Part shown: one piece after another, positions 1 to 6,912 of the stretch
Layout of the letters: each line of letters opens with the position of its first letter
Position numbering within the stretch: the first letter of the stretch is position 1
DNA from: Gammaproteobacteria bacterium
GTDB taxonomy: Bacteria > Pseudomonadota > Gammaproteobacteria > Pseudomonadales > Azotimanducaceae
DNA: 64,000 nucleotides
Assembly (NCBI GenBank): GCA_026708185.1
Contig: JAPOVK010000027.1
Span: 62,001 to 126,000 of the forward strand
Reading direction: 5' to 3'
Notes under the pieces: generated by a model
Database searches by the model: none
The model's input: only the letters and a program-made list of their open reading frames with translations
What the model was told of the DNA's origin: nothing
Made by a program: the position numbers and the translations under genes

Positions 1-409
1 CGCGGATCTCCGGCAGCAGCTTCTGGATCAGGAAGAACGGGCTCTTGACGTCGAGGTCGACCACCCGGTCCCACGCCTTCTCGGTGAAGTCGTCGATCGG
101 CAGACTCCAGGTGAGTCCGGCGTTGTTGACCAGGATGTGCAGGGCGTCCTGGCGCTCGCGAAAGGCGTCCGCGAGCGCCTCGCAACCCGCGATGTCGCGG
201 ATGTCGCCCGGTATCGCCGTGCACTCCCCGTGCTCGCGCAAGGCCCGCTCCGCCTCGGCACAGGCGTCGACCTTGCGCGATGTGATGTAGACGCGCGCGC
301 CGGCCCGGACCAGGCCCTCGGCGATCATCAGCCCGATGCCACGCGAACCGCCAGTGACCAGCGCGACCTTGCCGCGTACCCCGAAGAGATGTTCGTAGAA
401 GGCGTTCAT
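1..409 (-). CDS. SDR-family oxidoreductase, 3' end cut by window edge
   Basis: This is the N-terminal ~136 residues of a short-chain dehydrogenase/reductase. After a short leader the Rossmann NAD(P)-binding motif TGGSRGIG is visible (around residues 19-26), followed further on by the structural NNAG motif. The catalytic Ser-Tyr-Lys lies beyond the window. The ATG follows the stop of the symporter gene by one base, so the two genes are almost certainly cotranscribed. The family uses NAD(P)H to oxidise or reduce alcohols and ketones. The substrate cannot be read from this fragment; a solute imported by the neighbouring symporter is a reasonable guess only. Confidence 0.85.
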   Translation of the reverse strand, partial: MNAFYEHLFGVRGKVALVTGGSRGIGLMIAEGLVRAGARVYITSRKVDACAEAERALREHGECTAIPGDIRDIAGCEALADAFRERQDALHILVNNAGLTWSLPIDDFTEKAWDRVVDLDVKSPFFLIQKLLPEIR

Positions 410-410
410 C

Positions 411-1991
411 CTAACCGCCCGGCGCTTCGGCGGTGTCGCCGAACATCGCATCGACATGCTCGTCCGGCAACGGCGCGGTCGCCTTGGACACGAAGTACGT
501 CGTCAGTACGCCGACGCCCTCGCCGATGGCTGCGCACGAGGTCGGGTTCGGGCCCTCGCCGTACAGCCACGACACCACCACGTGCAGGATGCCCGTGCCT
601 TCGACCCAGGCCGGGTCGATCTGCTGCGTGTGCAGGATCACGAACGTGCCGAAACCCGCGATCAGTCCGGAATACGCGCCCGCCTTGGTGACCCCTTTCC
701 ACAGCGCGCCGAGCACCAGGGGCCCGGCGAACGCCGCCATCATGCCGCCGATGCCGATCCAGACGATGATGGCGATGTTCATGTCGATCAGCGACCACGC
801 CATCACCGTACAGATCACCAGCGTCGCCACCGTCGCCACCCGGCCGATCATCAGTTCGATGCGGTCCTGCTCCTCCTCGGTCTTGTTCGGCGTCAGGTGC
901 TTGGCGAGCGTCCGCCGGTAGAGGTCGTTGGCGATGATCTGCGACGACGACACCACCAGGCCGTCCGCCGTGGACATGATCGCAGCCAGGATCCCGACGC
1001 CGATCAACGCCGCGAGCCAAGTGGGGAACAGCTCGATGAAGAGCATCGGCAGCGACGCGTTCGCCGTCGCGCCTTCCTGGAGGAGCGCATCGCCCAGCAC
1101 GCCCCGCGCCAGGAGGCCGGCGAGGCCGAGCATGCCGAGGGTGATGCCGAAGGTGAACGCGAGCTTGATGAACGATTTCTGCTGATCCGTGCCCTTGAGC
1201 GCCCACAGCTTGTTGCCGAGGTGCGGGAGGAGCCCCAGCGGCAGGTGGGCGAGCACCACGCAGCCGATGGACCACCACGAGTGGTAGAGGGGCGTCGTCA
1301 CGTTGAGCGGCTTCGTGAGGTGCTCGTCCTGCTTGCCGAGATTGTCGACGAGCCCCGATAGGCCGCCGTCGACGCCCACGCCCAGCACGAACAGCGCGAT
1401 CACCACGATGGCCAGCACCAGCATCATGACGCCCTGGGCGCCGTCGGTGAGGATGTCGGCGTGGGCGCCGCCGAAGGCCACGTAGATGCCGAGCACGGTC
1501 GAGGTCACGATCAACGCCCAGATCGGCGGCATGCCGAGCATGACTTCGAACATCACAAGCCCGGACACGAGCTGGCCGGCCAGGTAGAAGAAGAGGACGA
1601 GCGAGAAGATCGACACGATCACGCGGATGCCGTCGGCCTGGTAGCGGTCGCCGAGGTACTCCGGGATGGACCGGTTGCCGAATTTGTTGCCCGACGTCGC
1701 GATCAGCCGCATGGAGATCAGCACGCCGAAGTAGACGCCGATGGGGTAGAGGAAGTTGCCCCAAACGGTCGCAAAACCGTAGGAATACGCGAGTCCGGGC
1801 CCGCCCAGGAACGTGGCGCCGCTCGCCGTGGTCGCCGCGAACGCGAAGGCGAGGAACACCGGGCCGTACGAGCCCCGCGCGGTGGCGAAGTCGTCCGCGT
1901 GCTTGACCCGACGCTGGCCGAGGATGCCGATGGCGAGCATCGCGCCGATGTAGAGGATCATGAACAGCCACGACCACGTAACCAGCGTCAC
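411..1991 (-). CDS. Sodium:solute symporter (SSS family)
   Basis: An integral membrane transporter of about 526 residues with at least 12 hydrophobic segments. The N-terminal half carries a glycine-rich stretch (ASGATFLGGPGLAYSYGF) typical of Na+/solute symporters. I chose the GTG at 1991-1989 because GGAGGGG lies just upstream and the first membrane helix starts immediately (VTLVTWSWLFMILYIGAML). An in-frame start at 2096 would add a 35-residue charged, non-conserved leader. It is followed by the SDR gene with a one-base gap. Family members import amino acids, sugars, pantothenate or organic acids. The substrate here is not determinable by eye. Confidence 0.88.
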   Translation of the reverse strand: MTLVTWSWLFMILYIGAMLAIGILGQRRVKHADDFATARGSYGPVFLAFAFAATTASGATFLGGPGLAYSYGFATVWGNFLYPIGVYFGVLISMRLIATSGNKFGNRSIPEYLGDRYQADGIRVIVSIFSLVLFFYLAGQLVSGLVMFEVMLGMPPIWALIVTSTVLGIYVAFGGAHADILTDGAQGVMMLVLAIVVIALFVLGVGVDGGLSGLVDNLGKQDEHLTKPLNVTTPLYHSWWSIGCVVLAHLPLGLLPHLGNKLWALKGTDQQKSFIKLAFTFGITLGMLGLAGLLARGVLGDALLQEGATANASLPMLFIELFPTWLAALIGVGILAAIMSTADGLVVSSSQIIANDLYRRTLAKHLTPNKTEEEQDRIELMIGRVATVATLVICTVMAWSLIDMNIAIIVWIGIGGMMAAFAGPLVLGALWKGVTKAGAYSGLIAGFGTFVILHTQQIDPAWVEGTGILHVVVSWLYGEGPNPTSCAAIGEGVGVLTTYFVSKATAPLPDEHVDAMFGDTAEAPGG

Positions 1992-2173
1992 GGCATTCCC
2001 CTCCCGTGGAACAAGCGGCGGAGTGTCCCTTACAACGACGAGTGGCCGCAAGGTCTCCGTGCGGCGTTCAACACGGTGGGGTCGCGTACCTGTCACGCAT
2101 GTCGAGCAACCACCGATCTCGCACAGTATCGTACGAACTCTCTGTTTTCATTGAAAAAATCATGGTAAAGGTG

Positions 2174-2203
2174 TTTACAGCGCTGCCGCGACACAGCTAA
2201 TCT
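2174..2203 (+). promoter_or_regulatory. Candidate sigma70 promoter for the 2259 gene
   Basis: TTTACA (2174-2179) and TAATCT (2198-2203) are separated by 18 bases in an unusually AT-rich stretch. They lie about 55 bases upstream of the start at 2259. This is pattern recognition only. The same intergenic region (1992-2258) must also hold the promoter of the divergent symporter gene, for which I see no convincing pair of hexamers. Confidence 0.4.
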
Positions 2204-2258
2204 GACCCTACTTCATCCGCGGTCGCGGGATGGACCATACGAAGACGACGGTGCCATC

Positions 2259-2654
2259 ATGAATGCAACGACAGCGAGACAAGAAACCGGGCCGGGCATG
2301 CCTCAGTGCCTCAACAATGGCCAGACCGTCGCCATCATCGGCACGACTCTCACGGTCGCCGTCGCCATCGGCGCCATGATCTTCGCGTCCACATCGGCCA
2401 TCCGCACGGAGTTGCGCGCGGAGATCCAACGGGTCGACGCCAACATGAAGGACATGCGCGAGGAGCTCAGCGCCGACATCGAAGGTCTCCGTGAGGAACT
2501 CCGCGGCGACATCGCGGGCGTCCGCGCACAGATCAAGGGTCTCGATGCCCGTCTACGTGTCGTGGAGCAGACAATGGCGGCGGTCAATGCCCGCGTGACA
2601 GTCGTCACCGAAGGACGCGCGCCCACATCCTTAGGAACGCAGCCTGCCCAGTAG
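2259..2654 (+). CDS. Small membrane-anchored coiled-coil protein, unknown function
   Basis: A protein of 131 residues. A single hydrophobic helix (about residues 22-43, TVAIIGTTLTVAVAIGAMIF) is followed by a heptad-rich charged region (about 48-112) with alternating LR/EL and I/L positions (MREELSADIEGLREELRGDI), predicted to form a coiled coil. No enzymatic motif is present. Proteins of this plan usually oligomerise at the inner membrane. It stands alone between a divergent symporter and the convergent carboxylase gene, so context gives no function. The ORF is preceded by an AT-rich promoter-like region and its codon use matches its neighbours, so I take it as a real gene. Confidence 0.6.
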   Translation: MNATTARQETGPGMPQCLNNGQTVAIIGTTLTVAVAIGAMIFASTSAIRTELRAEIQRVDANMKDMREELSADIEGLREELRGDIAGVRAQIKGLDARLRVVEQTMAAVNARVTVVTEGRAPTSLGTQPAQ

Positions 2655-2702
2655 CACCACGGACGTACGAAGAAGCCTTCAGGCGTGCCGGCGGCGACCA
2701 AG

Positions 2703-2729
2703 CGAGCCCGCCGCCTCCCGGCAGGCTCG
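2703..2729. terminator. Hairpin between convergent genes (candidate bidirectional terminator)
   Basis: CGAGCC (2703-2708) pairs with GGCTCG (2724-2729), with further GC pairing inside. It lies directly after the stop of the carboxylase gene and between two convergent genes. There is no U-tract, so intrinsic termination is possible but not shown. Confidence 0.4.
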
Positions 2730-5700
2730 TCACCAGGTATCCACCCACCCCCGCTTCTTGCCGTCCCGCGGCACGACCGGGGGTAGCGCCTCGAGCCCCA
2801 TCACCATCCACTTGCGGGTATCCGCGGGGTCGATGACCTCGTCGACCTCCGATACGGTCGCGGCATTCAACGCGCGCGACCACGCATACGCCTCGGCCAC
2901 GTACTTCTCGTAGCGCGCCTTGCGTTCGACGATGTCGGTGATCGCCTCGAGTTCGCGGCGGCGACCGAGCTTGACCGATCCCTCGAGGCCCATCCCGGCG
3001 AACTCGCCCGTCGGCCAGGAGATCGAGAAGAAGGTCTCGTCGAAGCTGCCCGTGGACATGGCGAGCGCACCGAGCCCGTAGGACTTGCGCAGCACGACGA
3101 CGAAGTAGGGCACGGTGATGTTGGCGCCGGCGACGTACATGCGCCCGCAGTGGCGAATCAAGGCGGTCTTCTCGGCCTCCGGTCCGACCATGTTGCCGGG
3201 CGTGTCGACGAGCGACAGGATCGGGATGTCGAAGGCATCGCAGAGCTGCATGAAGCGCGCGGCCTTGTCGGCGCCCTCCGAGTCGACAGCGCCGCCGGTG
3301 GGCGAGTTCGAGTTGTTGGCGATGACGCCGACGGGGCGGCCTTCGATGCGGATGAAGGCGGTGACCATGGACAGTCCGAACTTCGGGCGCAGTTCGAGCA
3401 TCGAGTCCACGTCGCCGATGGTTTCGATAACGGTCCGGATGTTGTAGACGGCCCGCCGGTTCTCCGGCACCACGTGGCGGAGGACCCGTTGATCGTGCGC
3501 GCGCCACTCCCGCACGCGTCCCTGGAAGAACGACAGGTAGTGCTTGGCGACGGCCGTCGCCTCAGCCTCGTCCTCGACGAGGACGTCGATCACGCCGTTC
3601 GGCTGCTGGATCTCGACGGGGCCGACCTCACTCGGCGCGTAAGCACCGAGCCCGCCGCCTTCGATCACCGCGGGACCGCCGATGCCGAGGCTCGAGTCCT
3701 TGGTCGCGATGATGACGTCGCAGGCGCCTAGGAGGACGACGTTTCCCGCGAAGCAGTAGCCCGAGTTCACGCCGACGATCGGCACGAGGCCCGACAGCTT
3801 GCCGAGTTCCCGCCAGGTGCGAACGTGCAGGCCACCCACCGACCCGGCCTGCGGCCCGCCCGCACTGCGCACGCCACCGTGCGTTCGACCACCCCCGCCT
3901 TCGGTGTAGAGCACCACCGGCAGACGGTACTTGCGCGCGATGCCGAACATGCGGTCCTGCTTCTGGTGGTTCTTGCCGCCCTGGGTTCCGGCGAGGACCG
4001 TGTAGTCGTAGGACATGGCGACGCAGCGGGCGTTCTCGTCGCCGACGAGGTCGCCGTTGACCCGCCCGACGCCCATCACCATCGCATCCGCCGCGGTCTT
4101 GATGACGCGTTCCTCGAGCTCCTCGTGCGTATCGGTTCGGTATCGTGTCGCGGTAACCAGCGGGCTGTACTCGAAGAACGAGCCGTCGTCACAGAGATCC
4201 GCGATGTTCTCGCGTGCCGTACGCTTGCCGGCGTCGTGGCGCTTGGCGGTGGCTTCGACCCGGGCCTCGTCGGTGGTGAGTCGGTGGAAATGCTGGACCT
4301 CGGCGACATCCGGACGGATCGCATCGAGGTCCACCGTCTCACCGGTGTCGTACTCGCCGGCGATGTCCTGCGGCTCGATGAAGAGTATCGGCGTGTCCTC
4401 GAAGATCGTATCGCCGATCTGCAAGGGGACTTCCCGGACGACGCCCGGTTCTTCAGCGAGCACGACGTGCTCCATCTTGAGGGCCTCCAACACCGCGACC
4501 GGCTGGCGTTTCTGCACAGCGTCGCCGACATCGACCTTGAGTTCGACCACCATGCCCTGCAGCGGGGCTGTTACCGGCGTGGTGCCAGCGGGACCGATGG
4601 CATGGGGTACGGGCGGGGCCGGCGTCGGCGCCACCGCGGGCCCTTTAAGCGCCAGCACAGCCAACGGGTCGTCCGGATCGACTTGCGTGCCGGCCTTGCG
4701 GACGTCCGCCTCCGGCGAGAAGTAACGCGCTCGGCCACCATCGGCGGCGAGCAGCTTGGCGGCGTGCTCTTCGACGTAGCGCGTGTGGATTCCGGCGTCG
4801 GCAAACGGCGCGGTCCCCAGCAGGGCCGCGAGAAAGCTCAAGTTGCTGCGCGCGCCTTCGATCTTGAACTCGTCCAGGGCACGGCGGGTTCTCCGGATCG
4901 CCGTCGGCAAGTCGTCCGCGTGGCCGATGACCTTGGCGAGCAGGGAGTCGTAGTAGGGGCTCGTGGCGTAGCCCGTGTAACCGAATCCATCCACCCGGAT
5001 ACCCGGGCCGGACGGCGGTTCGTAGGCGGTGAGCACGCCGCCGCCCGGCCGCGACAGGCCGTCCGCGGTCATGGTCTCGAGATTGACGCGCACCTGCACC
5101 GCCACACCGTTGGGCGCGGGAACGGACCGCTGCACGAGGTCGAGATCACCAAGCGTTGCGCCGGCGGCGATGTGCAATTGAATGGCCACCAGATCCAAGC
5201 CGGTGACGGCTTCCGTGACCGTGTGCTCGACCTGCAGACGCGCATTGGCTTCCATGAACACGAAGCGATCTGCCGCTCGTTCGTCGACCAGGAACTCGAT
5301 CGTGCCGACGCCGCGGTAGGCAGCGGCGGCGGCGATCTGCGTGGCGGCGGCGAGCATCGCGTCCCGCATGGACGACGAAAGGCCGAACGCGGGCGCGACC
5401 TCGATGAGCTTCTGGCGTTGCCTCTGCAGGCTGCACTCGCGGTCCCAAAGGTGGGCCACGGCCCCGGAACCGTCGCCGACAATCTGCACCTCGACATGGC
5501 GCGCGCGGGGGAGCAGTTCCTCGACGTAGAGTTCTGCCGAGCCGAAGGCTTGTTCGGCCTCCGAGCTTGCCCGAGCAAACGCCTCGTTGAGGTCGCCGGC
5601 CTCGACGACCGGGCGCATGCCGCGTCCCCCGCCGCCGCCGACCGCCTTCAGCATCACCGCGCCGTCCGGTCCTAGGGACGCCAGGAACGCATGCGCGTCA

Positions 5701-6119
5701 TCGAGCGTGACGGCGCGGCTGATACCCGGGAGCACCGGCACCCCGCACTCTTCCGCCAGGGCGCGCGCCTGCGCCTTGTCGCCGAAGCGGCGCAGGGTCT
5801 GCGGTGTCGGTCCGACGAAGACGAGACCGGCACGCTCGCAGGCTTCGGCGAATTCCGCCGCTTCGCTCAAGAATCCGTAGCCGGGATGGACGGCCTCGCA
5901 GCCGGCCCCCTGAGCCAGCGCAACGAGTCGCTCGCCGTCGAGATAGGCAGCGACGCCGCTGGCACCGAGGTCCAGGGCCTGGTCCCCATGGCGGGTGTGC
6001 AGCGATTGGCTATCGTCTTCGGCGAAGACGCAGACCGTCTCGATTCCCAGATCAGCGGCCGTGCGGGCGATGCGGATGGCGATTTCGCCGCGGTTGGCGA
6101 TCAACAGGCTGCGTATCAA
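2730..6119 (-). CDS. Single-chain biotin-dependent acyl-CoA carboxylase (BC-BCCP-CT fusion)
   Basis: A protein of about 1129 residues that joins three functions usually split over two or three chains. Residues 1-450 are a biotin carboxylase ATP-grasp module (LLIANRGEIAIR, HPGYGFLSE, GGGGGRGM, EANARLQVEHTVTE). A biotinyl carrier domain near 530-590 carries the biotinylation site EALKMEHV. From about 620 a carboxyltransferase follows, with KRTARENI and crotonase-fold glycine motifs. It carboxylates an acyl-CoA using bicarbonate and ATP. The length and fusion resemble long-chain or single-chain acyl-CoA carboxylases rather than PccAB/AccABCD; the acyl specificity is inference. I chose the TTG at 6119 because AGGAG sits six bases upstream. 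vapBC lies just upstream on the same strand. Confidence 0.88.
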   Translation of the reverse strand: MIRSLLIANRGEIAIRIARTAADLGIETVCVFAEDDSQSLHTRHGDQALDLGASGVAAYLDGERLVALAQGAGCEAVHPGYGFLSEAAEFAEACERAGLVFVGPTPQTLRRFGDKAQARALAEECGVPVLPGISRAVTLDDAHAFLASLGPDGAVMLKAVGGGGGRGMRPVVEAGDLNEAFARASSEAEQAFGSAELYVEELLPRARHVEVQIVGDGSGAVAHLWDRECSLQRQRQKLIEVAPAFGLSSSMRDAMLAAATQIAAAAAYRGVGTIEFLVDERAADRFVFMEANARLQVEHTVTEAVTGLDLVAIQLHIAAGATLGDLDLVQRSVPAPNGVAVQVRVNLETMTADGLSRPGGGVLTAYEPPSGPGIRVDGFGYTGYATSPYYDSLLAKVIGHADDLPTAIRRTRRALDEFKIEGARSNLSFLAALLGTAPFADAGIHTRYVEEHAAKLLAADGGRARYFSPEADVRKAGTQVDPDDPLAVLALKGPAVAPTPAPPVPHAIGPAGTTPVTAPLQGMVVELKVDVGDAVQKRQPVAVLEALKMEHVVLAEEPGVVREVPLQIGDTIFEDTPILFIEPQDIAGEYDTGETVDLDAIRPDVAEVQHFHRLTTDEARVEATAKRHDAGKRTARENIADLCDDGSFFEYSPLVTATRYRTDTHEELEERVIKTAADAMVMGVGRVNGDLVGDENARCVAMSYDYTVLAGTQGGKNHQKQDRMFGIARKYRLPVVLYTEGGGGRTHGGVRSAGGPQAGSVGGLHVRTWRELGKLSGLVPIVGVNSGYCFAGNVVLLGACDVIIATKDSSLGIGGPAVIEGGGLGAYAPSEVGPVEIQQPNGVIDVLVEDEAEATAVAKHYLSFFQGRVREWRAHDQRVLRHVVPENRRAVYNIRTVIETIGDVDSMLELRPKFGLSMVTAFIRIEGRPVGVIANNSNSPTGGAVDSEGADKAARFMQLCDAFDIPILSLVDTPGNMVGPEAEKTALIRHCGRMYVAGANITVPYFVVVLRKSYGLGALAMSTGSFDETFFSISWPTGEFAGMGLEGSVKLGRRRELEAITDIVERKARYEKYVAEAYAWSRALNAATVSEVDEVIDPADTRKWMVMGLEALPPVVPRDGKKRGWVDTW

Positions 6120-6176
6120 GGGGTACTCCTGCAACAACAGTCCGGGCTCCGACGGGTCCGCATCAGGAGCGGTCTG

Positions 6177-6593
6177 CTACGCGACATGGAGAAAGCTTTT
6201 CTGCTGGAACGCAGGCTCGACGGTCGCGATACGTGTGAAATCTCGGTCATGGTGAAGCAGCGTCAGGTTGGACTCAATCGCGCACTGCGCGATGAGACAG
6301 TCGACGCCAGAGCGAATCGTCACGCCACGCCGTCGGCAGTCAAGATACATCCGCGCCGCCGCCGCGTGACTGGCAAGCGGCTCGTCGAACGCGACGAACC
6401 GTTGTCCGCCGAAGTAGTCCTTCAGACGATCATACCCGCGCCGGTTGCGTGCGCCTTGCAGGATCTCCAAATAGACGAGGTGGGTGATGCTGACGGCCAA
6501 GGGGTTGGACAGCAAGTCGCGCAGGAAAGCCACGTGGGCCAAATCCCGGCCACGGACGAAGTCAACCCAAACGGACGTATCCACCAAGTACAT
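6177..6593 (-). CDS. vapC: VapC-type PIN-domain toxin ribonuclease
   Basis: 138 residues forming one PIN domain. The conserved acidic residues are visible: Asp5 in YLVDTSVW, Glu in YLEILQG, Asp in SGVDCLIAQ and Asp in HHDRDF. These coordinate Mg2+ for RNA cleavage. The gene starts five bases after the stop of the antitoxin gene, the normal VapBC arrangement. The acyl-CoA carboxylase gene begins 57 bases downstream on the same strand, so read-through from the vapBC promoter is possible. RNA target unknown. Confidence 0.9.
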   Translation of the reverse strand: MYLVDTSVWVDFVRGRDLAHVAFLRDLLSNPLAVSITHLVYLEILQGARNRRGYDRLKDYFGGQRFVAFDEPLASHAAAARMYLDCRRRGVTIRSGVDCLIAQCAIESNLTLLHHDRDFTRIATVEPAFQQKSFLHVA

Positions 6594-6598
6594 GGCGG

Positions 6599-6802
6599 TC
6601 AGGTTGCAGGTAGGCGAGACGCCTTGTGATCGTAGTCCGGATCGAGAAGGTCGGAGCCCTCGAGTTCCCTCAGGTCAAGCCGCTTCCGGTGGGCGACGAA
6701 TTCCAGTAGGGCCTGATGAATCACGGCCCTTTTCGTCTTGATCCCGCCCAGTTCCTGAGCTTCTTTGACGAGTCCCGGATCGAGCTCAACGTTGGTACGC
6801 AC
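6599..6802 (-). CDS. vapB: VapB-type ribbon-helix-helix antitoxin
   Basis: 67 residues with the family N-terminus MRTNVELDPGLVKEAQELGG, a ribbon-helix-helix DNA-binding fold, and a short acidic C-terminal tail that should bind the PIN toxin encoded next door. The start is GTG. A good promoter lies just upstream (6834-6863), with short repeated GTGTA motifs overlapping the -10 region that could be the autoregulatory operator. Family knowledge: the antitoxin neutralises VapC and the pair represses its own promoter. Confidence 0.9.
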   Translation of the reverse strand: MRTNVELDPGLVKEAQELGGIKTKRAVIHQALLEFVAHRKRLDLRELEGSDLLDPDYDHKASRLPAT

Positions 6803-6833
6803 GATATTGCACCACTGACTGTGTACTCCAATG

Positions 6834-6863
6834 TGTATAGCACCCGTGCGACATCCCCGTCAA
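6834..6863 (-). promoter_or_regulatory. Promoter of vapBC
   Basis: On the minus strand TTGACG (6863-6858) and TATACA (6839-6834) are separated by 18 bases, a near-consensus sigma70 promoter. The vapB GTG lies about 32 bases downstream. Direct GTGTA repeats at 6821-6838 overlap the -10 and are a candidate VapBC operator. Confidence 0.6.
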
Positions 6864-6912
6864 TGGTCAAGCCCCCGGGCCACGCCTTGCCACCGTGCGC
6901 AGCCGGCGAGCG

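Noticed and set aside
3825-5675. 616-codon plus-strand ORF
   Set aside because: Antisense shadow of the acyl-CoA carboxylase gene; no family motifs.
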